In this document: one piece after another, positions 38,259 through 50,204 of the stretch
Numbering within the stretch: position 1 is the first letter of the stretch
Layout: every line of letters begins with the position of its first letter
From: Thauera sp. K11
GTDB taxonomy: Bacteria; Pseudomonadota; Gammaproteobacteria; Burkholderiales; Rhodocyclaceae
DNA length: 64,000 nucleotides
Direction: 5' to 3'
Assembly (NCBI RefSeq): GCF_002354895.1
Contig: NZ_CP023439.1
Location: forward strand, 62,001-126,000
Made by a program: the position numbers and the translations under genes
Notes under the pieces: model-generated
What the model was told of the DNA's origin: nothing
Database searches by the model: none
The model's input: only the letters and a program-made list of their open reading frames with translations

Positions 38259-39308
38259 ATGACCCTCCAGCAACTCCTCGGCATCGAACTCCCTATCATC
38301 CAGGCGCCCATGGCCGGCGTGCAGGGCAGCGCGCTCGCGGTGGCGGTGTGCGAAGCCGGCGGACTGGGCTCGCTGCCCTGCGCCATGCTGGACGCCGACG
38401 CCATGCGCCGGGAACTGGCCGCCATCCGCGCGCAGACGTCGAAGCCGTTCAACGTGAACTTCTTTTGCCACACCCCGCCCGAACCCGATGCGGCGCGCGA
38501 GGCAGGCTGGCGGGCGGCGCTGGCGCCGTACTACGCCGAACTGCAGATCGACGCCGGCGCGATTCCCCCCGGCCCCGCGCGCCTGCCATTCGGCGCCGGG
38601 GCGGCCGAGGTGCTGGAGGCGTTCCGGCCGGACGTGGTGAGCTTCCACTTCGGCCTGCCGGCGTCCGACCTGCTGGCGCGGGTGCGCGGCTGGGGCGCCC
38701 GCATCCTGTCGTCGGCCACCACGGTGGACGAGGCGTGCTGGCTCGAGGCGCACGGCGCCGATGCCGTCATCGCGCAGGGGCTGGAGGCCGGCGGCCACCG
38801 CGGCCACTTCCTGTCCGACGACCTCGCCGCCCAGGCCGGCACCTTCGCACTGCTGCCGCAGATCGTGCGGGCGGTGAAGATCCCCGTCATCGCCGCCGGC
38901 GGCATCGCCGATGCGCGGGGTGTCGCGGCGGCGATGGCACTGGGCGCGGCCGGCGTGCAGGTCGGCACCGCCTACCTGCTGTGCCCGGAAGCGACCACCG
39001 GCGCGGTGCACCGCGCCGCGCTGAAGAGCGGCGCGGCGCGTGTCACCGCGCTCACCAACCTGTTCACCGGACGGCCCGCGCGCGGCATCGTCAATCGCAT
39101 CATGCGCGAACTGGGGCCGCTCGATGCCGCCGTGCCCGCGTTCCCGCTGGCTGCCGCGGCCGTCGCCCCGCTGCGCGCCAGGGGCGAGTCGCTGGGCAGC
39201 GGCGACTTCTCGCCCCTGTGGGCGGGGCAGAACACGAGCGGCTGCCGCGAAGTGCCGGCCGCCGTGCTGACGCGCGAACTCGCTGCCGGCCTCGCGGCGG
39301 CCCGCTGA
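38259..39308 (+). CDS. Nitronate monooxygenase family flavoprotein
   Basis: 349 aa FMN-binding TIM barrel. Characteristic parts are ELPIIQAPMAGVQGSALAVAV at the start, the AQGLEAGGHRGHF loop, PVIAAGGIADARGVAAAMALGAAGVQVGTAYL for phosphate binding, and the C-terminal SPLWAGQNTSG. Family members oxidise nitronates such as propionate-3-nitronate. It follows the VOC gene after 46 bases and is likely cotranscribed with it. Confidence 0.88.
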   Translation: MTLQQLLGIELPIIQAPMAGVQGSALAVAVCEAGGLGSLPCAMLDADAMRRELAAIRAQTSKPFNVNFFCHTPPEPDAAREAGWRAALAPYYAELQIDAGAIPPGPARLPFGAGAAEVLEAFRPDVVSFHFGLPASDLLARVRGWGARILSSATTVDEACWLEAHGADAVIAQGLEAGGHRGHFLSDDLAAQAGTFALLPQIVRAVKIPVIAAGGIADARGVAAAMALGAAGVQVGTAYLLCPEATTGAVHRAALKSGAARVTALTNLFTGRPARGIVNRIMRELGPLDAAVPAFPLAAAAVAPLRARGESLGSGDFSPLWAGQNTSGCREVPAAVLTRELAAGLAAAR

Positions 39309-39359
39309 CTGCGCCGCGCCGCCGTACCGCGCTAGGCCGTGCTGCACCGCACCGCGATT

Positions 39360-39451
39360 TTCCCCAGGCGGTGGGGACAGCCCTGTGGGCGGGCTGTGGA
39401 TAAGCGGGCCGCGCCCTTGCCTGGCCTACGGTCGCCGCCGCTGCCCGATTT
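39360..39451 (+). repeat. Intergenic repeat B with DnaA-box-like core
   Basis: Second copy of the repeat at 37631–37724, same orientation, about 1.7 kb downstream, just after the nitronate monooxygenase gene. TGTGGATAA is at 39395–39403. Confidence 0.7.
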
Positions 39452-39726
39452 CGGGCAGGCCGGCGCGGGAGCCATTCCGCCCGGCAGCGGCGGAGTCCTG
39501 CCCGGTCTTGCGCCACGCCGGCCAGTGCCGCGCGCATGAGCGTCATCGCCTGCTGCGGACAGCCGTCGTCGATTGCGCTCTTGCGCGGTAGGCCGCGTAG
39601 AAGCGCGGCAGGAAGCCGCCGAAGGGTTCGCCCATCGCGCTGTCGGTCCCGGCGCCGCCGGCGTGGACGGGGCCGGGTCGAACGGGCGGGGCGGCCATCG
39701 ACGACGCCTTGTTGCAGCCTGCTTCC
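39452..39726. other. Non-coding stretch before the sigma-54 activator
   Basis: No intact gene. On the minus strand around 39560–39665 a short open segment (SAMGEPFGGFLPRFYAAYRA) looks protein-like and may be the tail of a lost gene. Nothing else recognised. Confidence 0.35.
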
Positions 39727-41535
39727 TCAGCGGCCGATTTTCTTCGCGCGATAGTCGAGCTGCGAACGGGTCACGCCCAGGAGCCTGGCCGCGCGGGAAA
39801 TGTTGCCCCCCGCCTGGCGGATTGCGGCCCGCACGAGCGCGTCCTCCATCTCCGGCAGCGTGCCGGTGCCCAGGAGGAGCATGTTCTCCGCGACCGCGTC
39901 GATCGAGTGATCGGCCACGGCGGCCTGTCCGGTTTCGCTGCCCAGCGTCAGCGCGCCGTGGTCGCCGACGCCCAGAAAGCCTTGGGGATTCAGCGCATCA
40001 TCCACGCTGGTCAGGTGATGGGTGTCGAGGACTTCGTCGTCCTGGATCATGATCACGCCGCGCTCGAGGACGTTTTCCAGTTCGCGGATGTTGCCCGGCC
40101 AGTCGTGGTGGATCAGCGTCTGCATGGCGGCCGGCGTGATTCCGGGGATGTTGCGTCCATGGCGCCTGGCGAAGCGATCCAGGAGCACCTGGGTCAGCAG
40201 GGGGATGTCGTCCCGGCGTTCGCGCAGAGGTGGAATCAGGATGGGAAAGACGTTCAGCCGGAAATAGAGATCCTGACGGAACAGGCCGTTCCTGACCGCG
40301 AATTTCAGATCCTCGTTGGTGGCGGCGATGAGGCGGACGTCGGCCTGTATCGTCCGGTTGCTGCCGAGGCGCTCCATTTCGCCGTTCTGCAGGACGCGCA
40401 GCAGCTTGCCCTGGGCCGTCATGCTGAGCGTGGCGATCTCGTCGAGAAACAGGGTGCCTCCGTGGGCGGCCTCGAAGCGTCCCGCCCGCGCCGCCGTGGC
40501 GCCTGAAAATGCGCCGCGTTCCACGCCGAAAAGTTCGGATTCGACAAGCTGCTCGGGGATGGCGGCGCAGTTGACCTCGACGAAAGGCGCGTCCGCCCGC
40601 CGGCTCTGGCGATGGATCTCGCGGGCGATCAGGCTCTTGCCGACTCCGTTTTCGCCCAGCAGCAACACGGTTGCCTGGGTTTGCGCCACGCGCTGCAGCT
40701 TGTGGCGCAGCACCTTGAAGGTCGTGGAGGAGCCGATCACCTGTTCGTTGCCCGGCACCTCCTGCTGCTCTGCGTATGGCGCGACGATTTCCGCGGGGCG
40801 GCGCGGTCCGTCGTGCGCGCCGGATGCCGCCGCCCCGGGCGGAGGCCGGGCCGGATCGGACGGCCGGGCGTCCTTGTCCACGTCGGCCCACATCGCAGCC
40901 GGCCTTGCGACGATGCGGCACTGGGCGTGGCCCATCGCCTGGCATTCCGTCTCCCGCACGAGGATGGGGACGCCGGCGCAGGCGCTGAGGTAGCCCGAGC
41001 AATACCCCACCGAGAACCAGCATGCCGGGTGAGGGCCGATGCCGTGTTCGGCGACATGGGCCTCGGCTTCGATGGAGTCCTTCCAGAAACCTTCGGCGTG
41101 GTAGTCGGGACTGTTCATGTCGGTGGAGGTGAGCACCGACGAGCCGGCGCGCAGGGGCATCACGAATCCCTGCAGCGCGTGGAAGACGCCGCCCGCGTAG
41201 ACCAGGTTTCGGGACGAGGCGTCGAAGGTGGAGATCTTCTTGGCCATCTCGGCATCGCGTTGTCCGGTGGCGTAGCCGATGCGCGTGAAGATCTCGCGCG
41301 TCAACCGGGCGCCGAACGAGGCGAGCAATTCGGTGCGAAGGGCGGTGAAGGCTTCGGTGTGCATGAGTACGCACCGGCGCTCTTCGAGCCAGATGCGCCC
41401 CTCGTTCGGCGAGAAGCGAAGCCTGGCGGCGAGGGCGCGGACTTCGGGAAAGGCAAGGTCGATCAGGACGTCGGGGCTCCTGATGCCGGGCGCGAGCGGC
41501 GAATCCGGGGTGTCGATCGAGTGTGCGGATGGCAT
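39727..41535 (-). CDS. Sigma-54-dependent activator of the XylR/DmpR (V4R) class
   Basis: 602 aa. The N-terminal aromatic-sensing XylR_N/V4R region (about 20–215) keeps C172, E195, C198 and C206, the spacing of the zinc site reported for the phenol sensor MopR (C155/E178/C181/C189). The central AAA+ domain has Walker A GENGVGKS (294–301) and the sigma-54 loop as GAFSGA (341–346) instead of GAFTGA. A C-terminal Fis-type helix-turn-helix follows ([26 protein letters not shown]). It is divergent from the extradiol/monooxygenase operon, whose promoter region has a sigma-54 site, so it is most likely the phenol- or aromatic-responsive activator of that operon. Confidence 0.92.
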   Translation of the reverse strand: MPSAHSIDTPDSPLAPGIRSPDVLIDLAFPEVRALAARLRFSPNEGRIWLEERRCVLMHTEAFTALRTELLASFGARLTREIFTRIGYATGQRDAEMAKKISTFDASSRNLVYAGGVFHALQGFVMPLRAGSSVLTSTDMNSPDYHAEGFWKDSIEAEAHVAEHGIGPHPACWFSVGYCSGYLSACAGVPILVRETECQAMGHAQCRIVARPAAMWADVDKDARPSDPARPPPGAAASGAHDGPRRPAEIVAPYAEQQEVPGNEQVIGSSTTFKVLRHKLQRVAQTQATVLLLGENGVGKSLIAREIHRQSRRADAPFVEVNCAAIPEQLVESELFGVERGAFSGATAARAGRFEAAHGGTLFLDEIATLSMTAQGKLLRVLQNGEMERLGSNRTIQADVRLIAATNEDLKFAVRNGLFRQDLYFRLNVFPILIPPLRERRDDIPLLTQVLLDRFARRHGRNIPGITPAAMQTLIHHDWPGNIRELENVLERGVIMIQDDEVLDTHHLTSVDDALNPQGFLGVGDHGALTLGSETGQAAVADHSIDAVAENMLLLGTGTLPEMEDALVRAAIRQAGGNISRAARLLGVTRSQLDYRAKKIGR

Positions 41536-41712
41536 GGGCGGGGAGGGGGGCGCATTTATTCAATGAGTGAATGCGCAAATTTAACAAATTTCTGAATCGC
41601 GGTGAGGGTGTCCTTCCCCGGTTTCATTATTTTGTGAAAACCGGGGTCGCGGCACGGCGCGCAATCGGGCCGGGGCTGCATGGATTCGACTTCGGGATTT
41701 TTCATCCATGCG

Positions 41713-41735
41713 ATCAATGAACTGATTTCATTGAT
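41713..41735. promoter_or_regulatory. Candidate upstream activator site for the V4R regulator
   Basis: A perfect 9-bp inverted repeat, ATCAATGAA-CTGAT-TTCATTGAT, lies 45 bases upstream of the -24 element. A second inverted repeat (CCCCGGTTT / AAACCGGGG, 41616–41624 and 41638–41646) lies further upstream. Enhancer sites of XylR-class activators are usually such palindromes 100–200 bases from the start site, so either could be the target. Confidence 0.5.
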
Positions 41736-41779
41736 GTTTTTCGTTCGCTTCCGTGTCCGTTGCAAAGCGGGGGCACTGC

Positions 41780-41795
41780 TGGCACGGGACTCGCT
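41780..41795 (+). promoter_or_regulatory. Sigma-54 (-24/-12) promoter
   Basis: TGGCACGGGACTCGCT matches TGGCAC-N5-TTGCT with one change (TTGC to TCGC) and keeps GG-N10-GC. The first gene starts 87 bases downstream. The divergent gene encodes a sigma-54 activator, which supports the call. Confidence 0.7.
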
Positions 41796-41881
41796 ATGAG
41801 GAACGCGAAAAGCCGCATCGATCATGGGATGACGGACAGGCCGCCATCCGCTGCGGCAGACAACCTCAAGGAGACACGTGC

Positions 41882-42778
41882 ATGGCATCGATTTCGACCC
41901 TCGGCTACATGGTGCTCGGCGTTCGCGACCTGAACGCCTGGGAACGGTTCGCCGTCGACGTGATCGGCATGCAGGCGGGGCGGCGCATCCCGGGGCGCTT
42001 CCTGGCCCTGCGCATGGACGAACGCGAGCAGCGCCTGGTGCTGGAGGCGAGCGGTGAAGACGACATGCTCGCCGCGGGGTGGGAATTCGATACCGAGGAA
42101 GCGCTGGACGAGTACGTGGCGCAACTGCGCGGGCGCGGCGTCGATGTCGCCGCCGGGTCCGGGGAACTGGCCGAGGCCCGTCGCGTCGAGCGCTTGTTCG
42201 CCTGCGTGGACGGCGATGGTCTGCGGCACGAGTTCTACTTCGGTGCGCGGCGGGCGGCCATGTCCGACGCCTTTCGATCCGGCGTGCTGAAAGGGGCGTT
42301 CAATACCGGCCGGCTGGGCGTCGGGCATTTCGTCGCGGTGGGCAAGGACGGCGGCGAGGCGCAGGCGTTCTACAGGCAGGTGCTCGGCGTCCGCGTCAGC
42401 GACTACATCCGGGGTGAAGTGGCGCCCGGTGCGACGATGGAGGTGGCGTTCTTCCATGCCGGCACCGGTCGCCACCATTCGGTCGCCACCGCGCAGATTC
42501 CGTTTCCATTTCCCAAGCGCATCCACCACATCATGGTCGAGGCGACCGATATGAACGACGTCGGCCTTGCCTACGACCGGTGCATCGCCGCGGGGCTGCC
42601 GATCGAGATGGGGCTGGGCCATCATCCCAACGACCAGATGTTCTCCTTCTACGTCAAGACCCCGTCCGGCTTCGCGCTCGAATTCGGCTTTGGCGGAATC
42701 GTCGTCGACGACGCGACGTGGGAGGTCAAGCGCTACAGCCAACTCAGCGACTGGGGCCACCGCCACCCCGTCGCCTGA
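41882..42778 (+). CDS. Type I extradiol (BphC-like) ring-cleavage dioxygenase
   Basis: 298 aa, two VOC domains, the size of 2,3-dihydroxybiphenyl/3-substituted catechol dioxygenases. Fe(II) ligands are H149 (GVGHFVAVG), H216 (or the adjacent H215, [10 protein letters not shown]) and E267 (FALEFG). Y257 and the HH at 198–199 match catalytic residues of BphC. It opens a catechol next to one hydroxyl to give a yellow meta-cleavage product. It is first in the operon after the sigma-54 promoter. The downstream hydrolase suggests a catechol carrying a carbon substituent. Confidence 0.92.
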   Translation: MASISTLGYMVLGVRDLNAWERFAVDVIGMQAGRRIPGRFLALRMDEREQRLVLEASGEDDMLAAGWEFDTEEALDEYVAQLRGRGVDVAAGSGELAEARRVERLFACVDGDGLRHEFYFGARRAAMSDAFRSGVLKGAFNTGRLGVGHFVAVGKDGGEAQAFYRQVLGVRVSDYIRGEVAPGATMEVAFFHAGTGRHHSVATAQIPFPFPKRIHHIMVEATDMNDVGLAYDRCIAAGLPIEMGLGHHPNDQMFSFYVKTPSGFALEFGFGGIVVDDATWEVKRYSQLSDWGHRHPVA

Positions 42779-42865
42779 CCCGCGCCCGGCCCGCCGGCCG
42801 GGATTTTCCATCTGAAAGTAGACCTATCGGGAAGCATGCCTCCCGAGGGGTGTTCTCGCCTGTAA

Positions 42866-45913
<3,048 letters not shown>

Positions 45914-45953
45914 GCGCGATCCGTACGCAAAAGAAACAACAAGGAGGAGACCT

Positions 45954-47707
45954 ATGTCGTGCAAGAGTTTTCACGTCCGGCGGCGCATCGTCCCGCCCGC
46001 CGGGATGCGCATGCTGCCGCTGGCAGTCGCTTCGGTGGTCGCCGGCATGCCGTTCATGGCGGGCGAGGCGCAGGCGTTCGAGATCGAAGGGGGCGACGAT
46101 GTCAGGATGCGCTTCGACAATACCGTCAAGTACACCGCCGCGTGGCGCCTGAAGAATGCCGACGGCTTCGTGGCCAACCAGGACGGCGGGCAGCCCAATA
46201 CCGACTTCGGCGATCTCGGCTTCAAGAAGGGGCTCATCAACAATCGTCTGGATATCCTGTCCGAGTTCGATCTCGCATACCGCAACGTCGGGTTGCGGAT
46301 CTCGGGTGCGGGCTGGTACGACGCCGAATACGCCGGCGGCCGCAATGACTATCCTTCGGCGGCGGGCGGCCTGCCCAACTACCAGGGGGGATTCCCGGCG
46401 CCATGGCGGGCGGCGCGAACGATCGCTTGCCCGAGGCGTCGAGGGACGTCATGGGGCGGTATGCCGAGTTCGGCGACGCCTTCGTGTATGGCAAGTTCGA
46501 ACTCGGCGAGCAGACCCTTTCGCTGCGTGCCGGCAGGCACACGCTGATCTACGGCGAGTCGCTGTTCCTGGGGGCGAACGCGATTGCCGCAGCCCAGGGG
46601 CCGGTCGATCTCGTCAAGGCGCTGTCCCTGCCCAACGTCCAGTTCAAGGAGGTCGCGCGGCCGGTCAACCAGGTATCGGGCAGCCTGTCGCTGTCCGAGA
46701 ACGTCAGCATCGGCGGTTATCTGCAGTTCCAGTGGAAGGAGCATCGTCTTCCCGCCGCCGGCAGCTACTTCAGCGGTGCGGATTTCGTCGGCCCCGGAGC
46801 GGATCTGCTGATCCATCCGTTTGCCGCCATGTCTCCCGGCGGCTCGCCGTTCGCCAGCCGCGGGCGGGACTACAAGGGCAGCCACGGCGGCCAGTGGGGC
46901 CTGCAGCTCAAGGTCCGGGCCGGCGACGTGGACTATGGCATCTACGCTGCGCACTACGATGACAAGGCCCCCATCGCGGTGGTGAATGTTCCGTCCATCG
47001 CGACCGGCAGCGGCCGCTTCGGCGGCGGCGTCTACAACCTGATGTATGCGAAGGACATCAGCGTGTACGGCGTCAGCGCGTCGACCGTGGTCGGCGGCAT
47101 CAATGTCGCGGGCGAACTGTCCACCCGGCGCAACGTGCCGCTCGTCGTGCCGGGAGACCTGATCCTCAACACCTCGGTGGCCAGCCCGGACAACGACAGG
47201 AACACGCCCTATGCCCGCGGCAACTCCCTGCACCTCAACCTGTCGGCGATCTCCGTGCTGCCCGGCAACAGCCTGTGGGATGCGGCGAGCGTGGTCGCCG
47301 AGTTCGCGTTCAATCGCGTCCTCGGCGTGACGCACCGGCCGGCGCAGGACTTCTTCAGTTCGCTCAACGCCACCCATACCCGCGACGCTTCCGCGATGCG
47401 CGTGGTGTTCCAGCCGGAGTTCTTCCAGGTCGTGCCCAGCGTCGACCTGCAGGTTCCGATCGGGCTCGGCTACGGGCTCGGCGGACGGTCCGCCGTCGTC
47501 AGTCTGAGCCCGGAGCGGGGCGGGGATTTCAGCATCGGCATCAATGCGACGATCGATCGCACCTGGCAGGCCGGGCTCAACTACACCCGCTACTTCGGTG
47601 AAGCGGGGGCCGCCACCTCGGTGAAGTCGGTCGGGCCCTACGCCTCTTACCAGCAGTACTACAAGGATCGCGATTTCATTGCCTTCTCGATCCAACGCAC
47701 CTTCTGA
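45954..47707 (+). pseudogene. DUF1302 outer-membrane protein (module 2), frameshifted
   Basis: Paralogue of the gene at 14037–15833. A signal peptide (MLPLAVASVVAGMPFMAGEAQA) and the start FEIEGGDDVRMRFDNTVKYTAAW lie in one frame. After a G run at 46385–46390 the homology continues in another frame (AGGANDRLPEASRDVMGRYAEFGDAF … FSIQRTF). One extra G restores one chain of about 584 aa reading NYQGGIPGAMAGGANDR. The last residue is Phe, typical of barrels. The rest of the operon is intact, so a sequencing error is plausible. Confidence 0.8.
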
Positions 47708-47724
47708 CCACAGGGAGAGAGACG

Positions 47725-49062
47725 ATGTCGAAGAACAAGCTGATTCATGCCGTGCTGGTATCCGTCCTGGTTTCCGCCCCCGCCTCGGCGGCCGTGACGC
47801 CCGCCGAGGCCGCCCAGTTGAAGACCACGCTGACGCCGCTGGGCGCCGAACGGGACGGGAACAAGGACGGTTCCATTCCGGCTTGGAAGGGCGGCCACAA
47901 GACGCCGATCCCGGGCGCCGGGGACGGCAAGCATCCCGATCCCTTCGCCGCGGAACAGCCGGTCGTCCGCATCACCGCCCAGAATGCCGGGCAACACGCG
48001 GGCAGGCTCACCGAAGGCGTGCTGGCGATGCTGACGAAGTATCCCGGCTATCGCATCGACGTCTATCCCACCCACCGCACCGCGGGCGCGCCGCAATGGG
48101 TGTACGACAACACCTTCAAGGCGGCAACCCAGGCCAGGCTGACCACCGACGGGCTCAGTTTCGAGGGCGCCTGGGGCGCGGTGCCGTTCCCCATCCCGAA
48201 GAACGGCAGCGAGGTGATGTGGAACCACCTGGTCCACCCGCACCCGGCTTCGGTCGAACTCGACTTCCGGGTCTTCGTCGGCACGCCCGACGGCAAGCGG
48301 TCGATGGCCTCGAAGGGGGTCATGAACGAGCAGGCGAGCTACTACCTCGAGAACGGCAGCGCCGGGAAGTACAACCAGGTATTCCAGTTCTATCGGTTCA
48401 ACACCACGGCGCCGACCTTCAAGGCGGGCGAACAGGTGGTCGTGCATGAATCGCTGGACATGTCCGTCGAACCCCAGGCGTGGCAATACCTGGTGGGGCA
48501 GCGGCGGGTCCGCCGCGCCCCGACGATCAGCTATGACACGCCCGATTTCATGGCCTCGGGGGCAAACTACTTCGACGAGGTGTATGGCCTGCGCAGCCGT
48601 CTCGACCGCTACGACTGGAAGCTGGTCGGCAAGCAGGAGATGTACGTGCCATACAACAACAACCGCTTCTTCGCCGCCGGGGACGAGAGCGCCTTCGTCC
48701 CCTTCCACACCAACCCCGACCACGTTCGCTGGGAACTGCATCGCGTCTGGGTGGTGGAAGCCACGCTTGCCGCGGGCAAGCGCCATGCCGTCCCCAAGCG
48801 CCGCTTCTATATCGACGAGGACAGTTGGGCGGTGCTGCTGGCGGACGGCTACGACGCCGAGGGCAAGCTCTGGCGCACCTCCCAGGTCTTCAACATGATC
48901 GTGCCCGAGGCCGAGATGCTGGCGACCAACTTCACCGTCGTCTACAACCTGCAGGCCAGCACGATGTCGGCCATCCAGTACGTTGATGCGCTGAAGGTCA
49001 TTCCGCCGCGCAAGACCAGCTATTTCAGCGGCGATGCCATGAGCAGCGACAGCGCCAGATGA
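47725..49062 (+). CDS. DUF1329 protein (module 2)
   Basis: 445 aa, signal peptide ending near SAPASAAV, then the family start TLTPLGAERDGNKDGSIPAW. It shares the YRIDVYPTHRTAG, GQRRVRRAPTISYDTP and RWELHRVWVVEATLAAGKRH blocks with the copy at 12625–14004. Its stop overlaps the start of the YCF48 gene. Probably a periplasmic or outer-membrane lipid-like-substrate binding component; the function is inferred from the fold family and neighbours. Confidence 0.85.
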   Translation: MSKNKLIHAVLVSVLVSAPASAAVTPAEAAQLKTTLTPLGAERDGNKDGSIPAWKGGHKTPIPGAGDGKHPDPFAAEQPVVRITAQNAGQHAGRLTEGVLAMLTKYPGYRIDVYPTHRTAGAPQWVYDNTFKAATQARLTTDGLSFEGAWGAVPFPIPKNGSEVMWNHLVHPHPASVELDFRVFVGTPDGKRSMASKGVMNEQASYYLENGSAGKYNQVFQFYRFNTTAPTFKAGEQVVVHESLDMSVEPQAWQYLVGQRRVRRAPTISYDTPDFMASGANYFDEVYGLRSRLDRYDWKLVGKQEMYVPYNNNRFFAAGDESAFVPFHTNPDHVRWELHRVWVVEATLAAGKRHAVPKRRFYIDEDSWAVLLADGYDAEGKLWRTSQVFNMIVPEAEMLATNFTVVYNLQASTMSAIQYVDALKVIPPRKTSYFSGDAMSSDSAR

Positions 49063-50204
49063 GCGGCGGCGGATGGATGGGCGTCTTTCCGGTGATCGAC
49101 ATGGCAGAGACCTTGTGCAATACGCCGCGCCGCATGCGCGGCCGGGGCACGCTGGCGGCGCTGGCTGCCGCCAGCGCGCTCGTTTCCCCGCTGCCGGCCG
49201 CGGCCCTGGATGTCCTGGAGCGGCCGGCGGCGCTCACCGCGCGGCTGGCGTCCCTGGTGCAACTGGACGTGACGAATGCCGGCGAACGGCTGGTGTCGGT
49301 CGGCGAGCGGGGCGCGATCCTGCTGTCCGATGACAGGGGGATGTCGTGGCGGCAGGCAGTCGTTCCGGTATCGGTGACCCTCACCCGGGTGAGGTTTCCC
49401 GATGCGAAGAACGGCTGGGCCGTCGGCCACGGCGGTGTCGTGCTGCATACCGGCGACGGGGGCGAGACCTGGAGCAGGCAGCTCGACGGTATTGCCGCCG
49501 CGCGCATGGAGCTGGCGGCCGCCACTGCGGAGATGGGCGATTCCGACGCCTCGCGGCGGCGGCTTCGCGAGGCCGAGCGGCTCGTCGCCGAAGGGCCGGA
49601 CAAGCCGCTGCTGTCGCTCTACTTCGCCGATGCCCGCCGCGGCCTGGTCGTCGGCGCATACGGCCTCGCGTTCGCCACCGAGGACGGGGGGCGGACGTGG
49701 TCCTCGCTGATGGGCAGGCTGCAGGCCGCCGACGGGCGCCATCTGTATGCCGCGGGTGCCGTCGGCGATGCGCTCTACATCGCGGGCGAGCAGGGCGTCC
49801 TGCTGGTTTCGGATGACGGCGGCAGGACGTTTTCCAGGGCCGCCTTCCCCGGCAAGGGGACATCCTTCGGCATGCTCGCCGCATCGTCGGGCGTGCTCGT
49901 CTATGGCCTCAAGGGCAGCGTCCATCGTGGCGAAGCCGGTGGCCGCTGGACCCGCATCGACATGCCGGCCGCTTCCGTCACCGCCGGCGCGCGGCTGCCG
50001 GACGGCGCGCTGGTGCTCGGCAACGAGAGCGGGCAGATCTTCCGCAGCCGCGATGACGGCCGCAGCTTCCAGCCCGTTCCGGCAGACGGTCGCGTTCCGG
50101 TCACCGGGCTGGCGGTGGCGGCCGACGGCGCGCTGGTTCGCAGCGGCATGCGCGGCGTCGGCCGCGTCGCATTCGACGACAACGATGAGGAGGCGCGCAA
50201 GTGA
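49059..50204 (+). CDS. YCF48-type beta-propeller, exported (module 2)
   Basis: 381 aa with a signal peptide (LAALAAASALVSPLPAAA) and several BNR-like repeats (SDDRGMSWRQ, TGDGGETWSR, TEDGGRTWSS, SDDGGRTFSR, SRDDGRSFQP). It contains the KNGWAVGHGGVVLHTGDGG block shared with the module 1 copy, plus a helical insertion (AARMELAAATAEMGDSDASRRR). The ATG overlaps the upstream stop and its stop overlaps the transporter's GTG start. Either the first ATG or the one at 49101 could be used. Confidence 0.83.
   Translation: MSGGGWMGVFPVIDMAETLCNTPRRMRGRGTLAALAAASALVSPLPAAALDVLERPAALTARLASLVQLDVTNAGERLVSVGERGAILLSDDRGMSWRQAVVPVSVTLTRVRFPDAKNGWAVGHGGVVLHTGDGGETWSRQLDGIAAARMELAAATAEMGDSDASRRRLREAERLVAEGPDKPLLSLYFADARRGLVVGAYGLAFATEDGGRTWSSLMGRLQAADGRHLYAAGAVGDALYIAGEQGVLLVSDDGGRTFSRAAFPGKGTSFGMLAASSGVLVYGLKGSVHRGEAGGRWTRIDMPAASVTAGARLPDGALVLGNESGQIFRSRDDGRSFQPVPADGRVPVTGLAVAADGALVRSGMRGVGRVAFDDNDEEARK

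Noticed and set aside
37631..39451. The DnaA-box-containing repeats as a replication origin
   Set aside because: Only one box per repeat, no AT-rich unwinding region and no dnaA/dnaN nearby.
46403..47707. The second part of the module 2 DUF1302 protein as a separate gene
   Set aside because: It begins inside the barrel domain without a signal peptide; a one-base change joins it to 45954.
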